From assembly GCA_023388205.1 (NCBI GenBank), contig JAEWGS010000120.1, forward strand, positions 1 through 16,532: DNA of 16,532 nt. Direction: 5' to 3'. The notes beneath the pieces were generated by a model. That model was not told where the DNA came from. It did not search any database and worked only from the letters and a program-made list of their open reading frames with translations. The DNA comes from Bacillota bacterium. Its GTDB lineage: Bacteria; Bacillota; Clostridia; Saccharofermentanales; Fastidiosipilaceae. Shown here in pieces: positions 1 through 7,209 of the stretch. How positions within the stretch are numbered: position 1 is the first letter of the stretch; each line of letters begins with the position of its first letter. Both the position numbers and the translations under genes were made by a program.

Positions 1-86
1 GTGCAAGTGGGACGGATTATTATGAAGACGATGTGTTCCGCGCTTCAGACCACAGTGTGGTGTTCGTGAGCTTTGATTTGAAATAA
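1..86 (+). CDS. C-terminal end of a probable endonuclease/exonuclease/phosphatase-fold protein (partial)
   Basis: Only the last 27 codons lie in the window, read from base 3 to the TAA at 84-86. The peptide contains FRASDHSVVFVSF. This matches the final strand of the endonuclease/exonuclease/phosphatase (EEP) fold, where an SDH-x-V motif supplies the catalytic Asp-His pair of DNase I-like nucleases, secreted nucleases and related phosphatases. The gene is followed by a strong hairpin terminator at 131-169 and converges on pepF. Substrate and localisation cannot be told from this fragment. The SDH motif and the end-of-protein position are what I see; the family is inferred from them. Confidence 0.5.
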   Translation, partial: ASGTDYYEDDVFRASDHSVVFVSFDLK

Positions 87-130
87 GCATCGCTAGTCGA
101 GAAATCTTTGATTTGATTGGAAGGCATTAG

Positions 131-169
131 AAAAGCTGGCTGCGTCTTTTGAGGCGCGGCCAGCTTTTT
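131..169. terminator. Bidirectional intrinsic terminator between the 1-86 gene and pepF
   Basis: Arms 131-146 and 153-168 pair over about 16 bp (core GCTGGC/GCCAGC, two G-T wobbles further in) around a TTTTGA loop. An A-run precedes and a T-run follows, so the hairpin can terminate transcripts from both sides. It serves the plus-strand gene ending at 86 and probably also pepF, which ends at 234 on the minus strand. Confidence 0.85.
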
Positions 170-233
170 CACTTCATGTTCAGCTCATGTTCAGCGTTTG
201 AATACACTTCAATCTTAAGGATTCAGCTTCCCT

Positions 234-2033
234 TTATGATTTGGCTTCAAGTTGCGCGACAACATCGCTTAAGAAGTCGATCGTTTCACGAAGGGCGCGG
301 TCATCCTTGAGATCCACACCACCAATTTGAGCCATCTCGCGGACCGTGCCGCGGTCGCCGTATGCGAGGAAGCGAAGCCAGTCTTTGGCGGCAGCTTCAG
401 GCTCGTTTTGTAGACGCAAGAACATCTTGGTCGCGATGGTTAAGCCCGCGCTGTAGCTATATGAATAAAGGCCCATATAGTAGTGCGGCTGACGCATCCA
501 AGTCATCTTAGCGCCCTCTTCGATGACGACGGCATCGCCCCAGAAAGCTTTGAGCGTTTGCATCATCAGACGATCGAAGTCGTCGGCCCCGAGTTGTTGT
601 CCTTCGTCGACTAAGCGGTACACTTCACGTTGATAGTGCGCTTCGAGAAGGTGGGTGACGAAATTGTGGTAATAGGTCTTGGCGAGCATGTCGGCGTAGA
701 CCTGATCCTTTTCGTTTTCATCTTGAGCTTCTTGGAGGCGTGCATGACTCAAAAGAAGTTCGTGGAAAGTAGATGGCGCTTCGATCAGGTACATGGGCAT
801 GGTCGCATGATGACTACAATTGTTCTTCGCCCCGAGGACAAAATTAGCGCCGTGGCCGAGTTCGTGTGCAAGCGTATAAAGTTCGCTCATCGTGCCATTC
901 CAGCTCAAAAGCACATAGGGATGACCTTGTGAAGAGGAGCCACAATAGCCACCAGTGACTTTGCCTTGGTTCATGGCAAAATCAACCCAGCGCTCTTTTT
1001 GATAGCGCATGACGAGATGACTGTAGTCTTGCCCCATCGGAGCGACCGCTTTTTCGATATATTGAGCGGCTTCATCCAATGAAATATTTTCCCGTTCATT
1101 GCTAAAGAGATTCGCCCTCAGGTCACTGAAATAAATTTCTTCGAGGCCGAGTCGCTTTTTGAGCAAGGTCGCATAACGGCGCATGACCGGTGCGAAGTGC
1201 TCCATAATGACATCAATTTGGCGGTCGTAAAGTTCACGGTCCACCTTTTGATCAAAGAGAAGATAGTCGATGACGGAGTCAAAGCCGCGCAGAGTTGCAA
1301 GGATTTTTTCTTTTTGCACTTGGGCGTTGTAGTCGCAGGCGATGCTGTTTCGGGTGACTTTGAGTCCCTCGCAAAATGCGGCAAAGCTTTTGCGACGCAG
1401 CTCTTTGTTGTCGCTGACGGCGTAGCTGTTCTCATAAAGTACGTAAGAAAGCGGATAGCTTTTGCCCGCGGCTTCAAAAGGCGAAAATGGCGTGTCCAAA
1501 GCCTTCGTTGTTTCATAGGCCTCCATGGGGAAGCTGAGTGTTGGGCCTAGCAAAGCAAGAAGTTCTTCTTTTTCATCGGAGAGATAGTGGGGCATGCGGC
1601 GTAAAATATCTTCAAAATAGGGGCCGCAGTAAGGATCTTTTGTTGCCGCTTCAATCCGCTCCTTGGGGCAGCGCATGAGTGCGCCTTCGAAGAAGCTGAG
1701 CTGGGCATAAATTTTGGCTGTAAGGCTTTTGTGCGCAGCGATATTCTTAGCATTTTCGCTGTTGCTAAGATCTACATCAGCCATGCAGTTGAGGTAGGAG
1801 TAGCCGTCAGAGAGGGTGTTGCTGATGTTTTCGTAACGCTTGTAAGCTGCAATCAGTTCAGGCGTGTCTAAGTCGGATAATTTCGTCGCATAGTCGCTAA
1901 CAAAGCGCGCCACTTCTTCGGTGCAAGCTTCAATGCTTTTGCGGTAGGCGTCATGCGTTTCAAAAATACGCGTGAGATCCCAAGTTTCCTCGACGGGAAT
2001 TTCGCTGCGTTTCGGCCAGGTTTGATCGGACAT
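234..2033 (-). CDS. pepF: Oligoendopeptidase F (M3 family zinc metallopeptidase)
   Basis: A cytosolic zinc endopeptidase that cleaves short peptides, part of peptide recycling and use. The protein is 599 aa, the usual PepF length. The zinc motif HELGH lies at residues 390-394, and a downstream EAPSTFHE segment carries the third zinc ligand expected for family M3. The N-terminus (ETWDLTRIF) is typical of PepF. The frame stays open upstream to 2171, but I chose the ATG at 2033 because a near-perfect GAGGAGG site sits 6-7 nt before it and family similarity begins there. A TACAAT minus-10-like element lies at 2121-2126 without a good minus-35. The A24-like gene is 263 bp upstream on the same strand, so co-transcription is possible but not shown. 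The TAA is followed by the terminator at 131-169. Confidence 0.95.
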   Translation of the reverse strand: MSDQTWPKRSEIPVEETWDLTRIFETHDAYRKSIEACTEEVARFVSDYATKLSDLDTPELIAAYKRYENISNTLSDGYSYLNCMADVDLSNSENAKNIAAHKSLTAKIYAQLSFFEGALMRCPKERIEAATKDPYCGPYFEDILRRMPHYLSDEKEELLALLGPTLSFPMEAYETTKALDTPFSPFEAAGKSYPLSYVLYENSYAVSDNKELRRKSFAAFCEGLKVTRNSIACDYNAQVQKEKILATLRGFDSVIDYLLFDQKVDRELYDRQIDVIMEHFAPVMRRYATLLKKRLGLEEIYFSDLRANLFSNERENISLDEAAQYIEKAVAPMGQDYSHLVMRYQKERWVDFAMNQGKVTGGYCGSSSQGHPYVLLSWNGTMSELYTLAHELGHGANFVLGAKNNCSHHATMPMYLIEAPSTFHELLLSHARLQEAQDENEKDQVYADMLAKTYYHNFVTHLLEAHYQREVYRLVDEGQQLGADDFDRLMMQTLKAFWGDAVVIEEGAKMTWMRQPHYYMGLYSYSYSAGLTIATKMFLRLQNEPEAAAKDWLRFLAYGDRGTVREMAQIGGVDLKDDRALRETIDFLSDVVAQLEAKS

Positions 2034-2296
2034 AAAGACCTCCTCGGTTTTGTTGATGGCGTTAGGCACTGCTTTTATGAAAGGGTTTGAAAAGGGATGA
2101 AAACAGTCCAAACGCATTCTATTGTACCTTGTAGGGCGCTGAATCAGGGGAAAGGTTTTGGGATGCAGCAAAAGTCAGCTTCCTTTTGATATCGTGGAAA
2201 GCCTTTGGCGAGAGAAGAAAGCTTTGAAGAAATGCAATTAAAAGCATGAAAAACTGGGATCAAGCGCGGTTCAAGCGTAGAGGGAAAAAGCTTCGA

Positions 2297-2866
2297 TCAA
2301 GGTGGGACAAAGAGCAAAGATAAGAGAACGATATGACACAGTCCTAGCCAAAAGGAGGGCAAAAAAGCTTGAGCCTTAGAAGGGGACATCTTTTTTGAAA
2401 AAGAGGCACCACGAGGCGCAACTGAAGTTAAATGCCAGTAGATTTTCTTAAATAGGCAGCTCAGTGAGAAATAGATACAGCCCAAAAAGAGCGCCAGGAG
2501 GCTCTTTTCTAAGCCGAAGAGCAAAGCGGAAAAGCCCAAAGCAAATCGATCCGCGAGGCCTAAGCGCAAACGTTCTCGATTGGGGAAAAAGAGAAGCAAC
2601 AGTAAGCAAGAAGCCATGAGGAGAAAACTGCCGTCAAGATGCAAGGGGGAGCAAGCGAGCAAAAGGGGCGGGAAGCCTTGAAAGGATACGCTTGATTGGG
2701 GCGTCCACTTAGGAAGCAAAAAGAGTGAGCTGAACAGAGAAAAAAACCAAAAGAATGCGGGGATCAGGGAAAAGGATCGGCGCACCAAGCAACTTCGCCA
2801 ATCGTCGATTAAGGCGGGGCAGAAACTTAGAAGTCCTAAGATACTCCAAAAGGTTAATGCTGACAT
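2297..2866 (-). CDS. Polytopic membrane protein, probable degenerate A24 (prepilin peptidase-like) family
   Basis: A 189-aa, very hydrophobic protein with about five or six membrane segments. A24 enzymes are membrane aspartyl proteases that cut the leader from type IV prepilin-like proteins and use two aspartates near the cytoplasmic face. Here the first would be Asp21 or Asp22 (LIDDWRSCLVRR, resembling the D-x-R-x-x-x-I-P motif). The second would be Asp106 in GLADRFALGFSALLFG, which resembles the GxGD motif and the helix after it. The second Gly of GxGD is Ala and the usual Pro-Asn after the first motif is absent, so activity is uncertain. The start at 2866 has an AGAGGA site 8-9 nt upstream. 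The frame stays open upstream to a GTG at 2920 with no ribosome binding site. No pilin genes are in view. It could also be an unrelated membrane protein. Confidence 0.45.
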   Translation of the reverse strand: MSALTFWSILGLLSFCPALIDDWRSCLVRRSFSLIPAFFWFFSLFSSLFLLPKWTPQSSVSFQGFPPLLLACSPLHLDGSFLLMASCLLLLLFFPNRERLRLGLADRFALGFSALLFGLEKSLLALFLGCIYFSLSCLFKKIYWHLTSVAPRGASFSKKMSPSKAQAFLPSFWLGLCHIVLLSLLFVPP

Positions 2867-3080
2867 CGGGTAGTCCTCTCTTCCTCTGATTGTTCTAGTC
2901 GTAGCGCTCGCGGCGTACACGGGGCGCTCGCAGCAGTCGCTAGATCCGACATGCCTGTCGCCGGCTCGTGCACCCGAAGTGTCTTCTCATGGAGCTGAAT
3001 ACGCCCTCAGGTCCAGCGGCTTTGGCGAGAATGTGTTGAATAGAGTGTCTCTCATTTGGGCTTTGCTGCTTTATCTCATT
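2867..3080. other. Divergent intergenic region, no gene recognised
   Basis: Lies between the minus-strand membrane protein and the leuS promoter. The part from about 2900 to 3030 is GC-rich and has a direct repeat of GCGCTCGC (about 2914 and 2924) flanked by a TCTAG/CTAGA inverted pair. No tRNA, SRP, 6S or T-box hallmark was seen on either strand. A 22-codon minus-strand ATG frame here (about 3053 down to 2988) has no ribosome binding site. Confidence 0.4.
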
Positions 3081-3109
3081 TTGAGAGGGCGCGGAAAATG
3101 CGATAAAAA
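3081..3109 (+). promoter_or_regulatory. Probable sigma-70-type promoter of leuS
   Basis: Minus-35 TTGAGA (3081-3086, 5 of 6), 17-bp spacer, minus-10 TAAAAA (3104-3109, 4 of 6), about 50 nt before the leuS ATG. An 11-bp perfect tandem repeat, AAATGCGATAA at 3096-3106 and 3107-3117, overlaps the minus-10 and could be an operator or chance. Confidence 0.5.
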
Positions 3110-3168
3110 TGCGATAATAGAGAAGATATGAATCTGCCGAGCAGGTAGAAGGTTAAAGTGGAGAAAAT

Positions 3169-5703
3169 ATGCGCAAGTACGATCATAAGTATGTAGAGAA
3201 AAAGTGGCAGGACGATTGGGCGAAGCGAAAGCCCTTTCGTGCGGACAACCATTCCGAAAAAGAAAAATATTATGTGCTCATCGAGTTCCCTTATCCTTCA
3301 GGGCAGGGACTTCACGTGGGGCACCCAAGACCTTATACGGCGCTCGATATCGTCGCTCGCCAAAAACGCATGCAAGGGAAAAACGTCTTGTTCCCTATGG
3401 GTTGGGACGCCTTTGGTTTGCCGACGGAAAATTATGCAATCAAGAATAAGATCCATCCGAGGATTGTCACGGAGCGCAACGTGGCACGATTCAAATCTCA
3501 ACTTCAGGCCTTAGGCTTTAGCTTCGATTGGGATCGCGAGATCAATACAACAGACCCGAACTATTACAAGTGGACTCAGTGGATTTTCTTGAAAATGTTT
3601 GAAGCGGGTCTGGCATACAAAAAAGAAATGGCCGTCAACTGGTGTCCTTCTTGTAAATGTGTTTTGGCTAATGAGGAAGTGATTGATGGCTCTTGCGAAC
3701 GCTGTGGGACGCCCGTTGAGCGCCGTGTCAAAAGTCAGTGGATGCTGAAAATTACGGAATATGCGGATAAGCTTTTGGCGGATCTGGATGATCTGGACTT
3801 TATTCCGCGCGTCAAAACGCAGCAGAGAAATTGGATCGGTCGCTCTGAGGGTGCTGCGGTGCGCTTTAAGACCAATTCCGAGCAAGTGATAGAAGTGTTC
3901 ACGACGCGCCCCGATACGATCTTCGGGGTCAGCTATTTGGTCGTTTCGCCGGAGCACGCTTTTATTAACCAATGGGCGGATCAGATTCAAAACAAGGATG
4001 AGGTCACGGAATATCAGCGTCAAGCGAGCCGCAAGAGTGATCTTGAGCGCACTGAATTAGCCAAAGAAAAAACAGGGGTACGCTTGGAGGGCGTGCACGC
4101 GATTCATCCTTTGACTCAAAAAGAACTACCGATTTATATCGCGGACTATGTTTTGGCGGGCTACGGTACCGGAGCGGTGATGGGCGTGCCGGCTCACGAT
4201 GAAAGAGATTTTGCCTTTGCGACGAAGTTTGATTTGCCCATTATTGAAGTGATCGAGGGGGCTTCTTTGGCGCATACGCTCGATGCATCGATGGAGGACG
4301 CAACAAAAGCCGCCGGCGAAGATGTAGAGATCCTCGCATCGGAACAGCGCATGGTGAACTCAGACTTCATCAATGGGATGAATCCCGAAGACGCTAAGAC
4401 CTGCGTCTGTCAGCGCCTCGAAGAACTCGGTATCGGCGAGAAAAAAGTGCAGTATAAGTTGCGCGATTGGATCTTCTCTCGCCAGCGTTATTGGGGTGAA
4501 CCGATTCCGATGGTGAACTGCCCGAACTGTGGCTGGGTGCCTCTGCCAGAATCCGAGTTGCCTCTGCTTTTGCCCGACACGGATTATTATGAGCCGACAG
4601 ACAATGGCGAATCCCCGTTGGCTGCCATGAAAGACTGGGTGCGCTGCACCTGTCCTCGCTGCGGCGGAGCAGCTGAAAGAGAGACGGATACGATGCCACA
4701 GTGGGCGGGGTCTTCGTGGTATTTCATGCGCTACTGTGACCCGCATTGTGAAACGGCGCCTGCGTCAAAAGAAGCGCTCGATTACTGGCTTCCGGTTGAT
4801 TGGTATAACGGCGGCATGGAACACACGACTTTGCATTTGCTCTATTCGCGTTTCTGGCACAAGTTCTTGCATGATGAAGGCGTGGTTTCTTGTCGCGAGC
4901 CTTATTTGAAACGCACGAGCCACGGCATGATCTTGGGCACAGACGGCGAGAAGATGAGCAAATCTCGCGGCAATGTCGTCAATCCGGATGAGATTATTGA
5001 TGAGCACGGCGCAGATACGATGCGTCTTTATGAAATGTTTATCGGGGACTTTGAAAAAGCAGCGCCCTGGAATCCGCGCGGGATGCAAGGTTGCCGACGC
5101 TTCTTAGAGAGAACGTGGGGGCTTTGGCGCTATTTGCCGGGCCTCGATGTCGATGAACGTGCGACTGAGGGCGAGGTCGATTTGAAGCTCGTCGAAGCGG
5201 CTGAGCAGAAGTTGCAGCTCGATGCTTCAGGGTATTTGAAGACGCGCACGACGGTGATGCACCAAACGATTCGCAAGGTGACTGAAGACATCGATCATTT
5301 GAAGATGAATACGGCGGTGGCGGCTTTGATGAGCCTTTTGAATCGCTTCTATGAGGACAAGTCCATCACACGTGCAGAGCTGTCGACATTCTTACGTTTG
5401 CTGAATCCTTTCGCCCCTCATTTGACGGAAGAACTCAATGAAGAATTGCTCGGTCTGGATCCGATTACGGAACAGGCTTGGCCTAGTTTCGACCCTGCAC
5501 TTTGCGTGGAAGATGAGGTGGAAGTTGCGATTCAGGTGAACGGCAAGATGAGAGGGAAGATGCGCGTGAGCCGTCAATTGAGTCAAGAGGAGCTTGTGGA
5601 AGCGGCCAAAGCTGAAGAAAAAGTCGCTGCGGCGATTCAGGGGAAAACGATTCGAAAAGAAATTGTCGTCCCTGGTCGCTTGGTCAACCTCGTTGTGGGC
5701 TAA
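3169..5703 (+). CDS. leuS: Leucyl-tRNA synthetase (class Ia)
   Basis: Charges tRNA-Leu with leucine in the cytoplasm. The 844-aa protein has every landmark of bacterial LeuRS. The HIGH-type motif HVGH is at 49-52 and the first zinc knuckle with a CPSC start is at about 159-180. The CP1 editing domain carries the threonine-rich TTRPDTIFG at about 245 and the hydrolytic Asp344 in AHDERD. A second Cys cluster (CPNC...CPRC) follows, then KMSKS at 595-599, an anticodon-binding helical region, and a C-terminal domain ending near VVPGRLVNLVVG. Editing residues are intact, so proofreading of mischarged norvaline or isoleucine is expected. The ATG at 3169 follows GTGGAGAAAAT, an adequate ribosome binding site. 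Many Bacillota regulate leuS by a T-box, but none of its hallmarks is visible upstream. The gene stands alone and is followed by the terminator at 5797-5887. Confidence 0.98.
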   Translation: MRKYDHKYVEKKWQDDWAKRKPFRADNHSEKEKYYVLIEFPYPSGQGLHVGHPRPYTALDIVARQKRMQGKNVLFPMGWDAFGLPTENYAIKNKIHPRIVTERNVARFKSQLQALGFSFDWDREINTTDPNYYKWTQWIFLKMFEAGLAYKKEMAVNWCPSCKCVLANEEVIDGSCERCGTPVERRVKSQWMLKITEYADKLLADLDDLDFIPRVKTQQRNWIGRSEGAAVRFKTNSEQVIEVFTTRPDTIFGVSYLVVSPEHAFINQWADQIQNKDEVTEYQRQASRKSDLERTELAKEKTGVRLEGVHAIHPLTQKELPIYIADYVLAGYGTGAVMGVPAHDERDFAFATKFDLPIIEVIEGASLAHTLDASMEDATKAAGEDVEILASEQRMVNSDFINGMNPEDAKTCVCQRLEELGIGEKKVQYKLRDWIFSRQRYWGEPIPMVNCPNCGWVPLPESELPLLLPDTDYYEPTDNGESPLAAMKDWVRCTCPRCGGAAERETDTMPQWAGSSWYFMRYCDPHCETAPASKEALDYWLPVDWYNGGMEHTTLHLLYSRFWHKFLHDEGVVSCREPYLKRTSHGMILGTDGEKMSKSRGNVVNPDEIIDEHGADTMRLYEMFIGDFEKAAPWNPRGMQGCRRFLERTWGLWRYLPGLDVDERATEGEVDLKLVEAAEQKLQLDASGYLKTRTTVMHQTIRKVTEDIDHLKMNTAVAALMSLLNRFYEDKSITRAELSTFLRLLNPFAPHLTEELNEELLGLDPITEQAWPSFDPALCVEDEVEVAIQVNGKMRGKMRVSRQLSQEELVEAAKAEEKVAAAIQGKTIRKEIVVPGRLVNLVVG

Positions 5704-5796
5704 GCTGATTTTTCTCGTTTTCGCTATGACCCTGGCGACGATGGGCGAATTCAGGGTATTGCTTTATAACGAAGCGCCAATCTTTATTTTGATTAC

Positions 5797-5887
5797 AAAA
5801 AAGCCTTTCGCTTTAGTTTGATATGTATCCCTTTACTGGACAAAACAGAAAAAGGGGGTACATATCAGTTGCGGCGAAAGGCTTTTT
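5797..5887. terminator. Bidirectional terminator of leuS and the DtxR-type gene, with an enlarged loop
   Basis: The outer arms GCCTTTCGC (5803-5811) and GCGAAAGGC (5874-5882) are perfect complements. They are flanked by six A on the left and five T on the right, so the stem can end leuS on plus and the regulator gene on minus. Instead of a short loop there are 62 bases, most of them a second, separate palindrome (5819-5867). Confidence 0.8.
5819..5867. mobile_element. 49-bp palindromic mini-element (possible MITE or IS-end pair) inside the terminator loop
   Basis: The ends TGATATGTA and TACATATCA are perfect inverted repeats. Further in, CCCTTT pairs with AAAGGG. The element starts with TG and ends with CA, and GTT occurs directly on both sides (5816-5818 and 5868-5870), as a 3-bp target duplication would. 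The left end continues as CCCTTTACTGGACAAAA, which recalls ends of IS3-family (IS150-type) elements. The palindrome and the duplication are directly seen; the origin is inferred. A compound hairpin of other origin is possible. Confidence 0.4.
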
Positions 5888-5922
5888 GATCGTGTCGATC
5901 TCACAAAAGAACAATTGTCAGA

Positions 5923-6372
5923 TCAATCTAAAAGTTCAGGTTTTTGTTCACTGATCCGTTGGCGGTTGTATTGAAAGATGAGATCATCGCGGCGCGGACA
6001 ATCGTGTAGGCAAGTCAAATGGCGTTTGAGTGCGGCGATTGTCTCGTCAGAAATCACATGTTCAATACGACACGCATCTTCGGTCGCAATATCTTCCTGG
6101 ACGCCCAGGCCCATAAAATATTGCTGCAAGAAAGTATGCTTCTCCAAGATCGAGCGGGCTTTGCTTTCACCGCTTTCGGTCAATTGAATATTGCCATCGT
6201 CTTCAATGATTAAAAAGCCAAGATCTTCGAGCAAGTGGACAGCGCGGCTGATGGAGGGTTTCGAAAAACCCATCTCACGAGCCAAGTCGACTGAGCGAAC
6301 AGAACCGTCGCGCTCGCGAAGAATGAGGATGTTTTCCAAATAATCTTCACCGGATTGATGGAGTGTATGCAT
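5923..6372 (-). CDS. DtxR/MntR-family metal-dependent transcriptional repressor
   Basis: A cytoplasmic winged-helix repressor that binds Mn(II) or Fe(II) and shuts off metal uptake genes. The 149-aa protein has the helix-turn-helix at about 22-60 (SVRSVDLAREMGFSKPSISR) and a dimerisation/metal domain after it. It lacks the C-terminal SH3 domain, like B. subtilis MntR. Aligned by eye, the metal ligands are Asp10, Glu13, His79, Cys101, Glu104 and His105. Asp10 is MntR-like, whereas Cys101 in ACRIEHVISDE is DtxR/IdeR-like, so metal preference is unclear. The start at 6372 has GGAGG 5 nt upstream. The frame is open to 6474 but without a better site. A consensus TTGACA (minus, 6451-6456) has TAAATA 14 bp downstream, which is short spacing. 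No feoAB or mnt transport gene is in view. Confidence 0.88.
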   Translation of the reverse strand: MHTLHQSGEDYLENILILRERDGSVRSVDLAREMGFSKPSISRAVHLLEDLGFLIIEDDGNIQLTESGESKARSILEKHTFLQQYFMGLGVQEDIATEDACRIEHVISDETIAALKRHLTCLHDCPRRDDLIFQYNRQRISEQKPELLD

Positions 6373-6399
6373 GTGGGCCTCCTTTCTTTTGAAATGTTC

Positions 6400-6419
6400 T
6401 TTGACGAAGTTTGACGAAG
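6400..6419. repeat. Perfect 10-bp tandem repeat in the leader of the DtxR-type gene
   Basis: TTTGACGAAG occurs twice without a gap (6400-6409, 6410-6419), between the putative promoter and the ribosome binding site of the regulator gene. The copies are one helical turn apart, so they could be an operator. This is an observation without known function. Confidence 0.5.
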
Positions 6420-6642
6420 ATCTGGTTCGATATTTAGATGACCGAGTTTGTGTCAAGGTCGGGGGCAATAGCAAACAAGATCTAAGCTCGCTTTGTACGC
6501 ATCTTTAGTTTACTCATTGTGAGGCCTGGGATGGGAGAAAATATTCCAAAATTAAAAGAATGTATGCGCTTGATCTGTTCTCGAAGCACCATGACGAATG
6601 ATATATTGTCCATGTGAAGACTTAAATGCATGGAAAGATTGA

Positions 6643-6819
6643 AGTGATGACTTTACTTGTCGTAGCTGTCGTAATTCTACTTATCATGAACCGAATCTTC
6701 TGCTTGAGGTAGACCATATCATTCCAGTAGCAAAAGGGGGATATACGGTGGAAGATAATCTACAGATTTTGTGTTGGAAATGTAATAGGGCAAAGAGCGA
6801 TAAAATTCTAAATTCATAG
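6643..6819 (+). pseudogene. HNH endonuclease remnant (5' part missing)
   Basis: The 58-codon fragment carries the whole zinc-anchored HNH core: CRSC, then EVDHIIPVAKGG with the catalytic His, then DNLQILCWKCNRAKSDK. HNH nucleases of this type cut DNA and are common in mobile elements and prophages. There is no start codon between the in-frame TGA at 6640-6642 and the core. The +1 frame just upstream reads RLK, which would precede DDFTC in intact relatives (compare the common KRDDFTC). A 1-nt insertion near 6645 on top of an upstream truncation is therefore likely. It ends at a TAG. The reading frame and motifs are seen; the frameshift is inferred. Confidence 0.75.
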
Positions 6820-6927
6820 TGAAAGGGTGTTTGAAATAGAGTGCTCTTTAGGAAAAGTAGGTATGCCTGATTGGATGGCATAGTTTGTATCTAAAGCTTT
6901 GACAATGATTGCGTTCTAAGGGGGAGC

Positions 6928-7104
6928 ATGTTGCATTTTAGTCCTAGATTTAAATAAGTATTTATGCTTATAGTTACATTCCTTTGGTTTGGTTTTGCGA
7001 TTCATGATCTTTACGATCACCGATGGATCATAGGAATCATAAAACTTGTCCTTAGCGTATTATGTATAATCATTTATTCAGATATCAAAAGTTTTAAAAA
7101 GTAA
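6928..7104 (+). pseudogene. Small membrane protein gene interrupted by one stop codon
   Basis: The ATG at 6928 follows a strong AAGGGGGAGC site, but the frame stops after nine codons (MLHFSPRFK) at the TAA 6955-6957. The same frame then continues through an ATG at 6964 for 46 codons to a TAA at 7102-7104. The second part has two hydrophobic segments (around VTFLWFGFAI and IIKLVLSVLCIIIY) separated by the charged HDLYDHRW. A single base change would give a 58-residue protein with a proper ribosome binding site, and a terminator follows 7 nt after the stop. Either the gene is broken by a nonsense mutation, or a 46-aa protein starts at 6964 without a good site. I do not recognise the family. Confidence 0.5.
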
Positions 7105-7111
7105 TTATTGA

Positions 7112-7158
7112 ACTTTAAAAGTGATTCACTTCATTCTTAAAGTGAGTCCTTTTAAAGT
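7112..7158 (+). terminator. Intrinsic terminator after the small membrane protein gene
   Basis: ACTTTAAAAG...TTCACTT (7112-7131) pairs with AAGTGAGTCC...TTTAAAGT (7140-7158) apart from one bulge and one wobble, and is followed by TTTCTTT. It lies 7 nt after the stop at 7104. Confidence 0.7.
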
Positions 7159-7209
7159 TTTCTTTGCAGACAAAATAAATATCTAACAAAAGGTAGCTTT
7201 TTATGTTGA

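Noticed and set aside
2988..3053. 22-codon minus-strand ATG frame, in frame with the A24-like gene after one stop
   Set aside because: No ribosome binding site and no recognisable similarity; possible leader peptide but unsupported.
2940..3168. T-box riboswitch before leuS
   Set aside because: No GGUGGNACCGCG-type motif, no stem I features, and the likely promoter leaves only about a 50-nt leader.
3511..4023. 170-codon minus-strand open frame inside leuS
   Set aside because: Antisense to conserved LeuRS codons and without family features.
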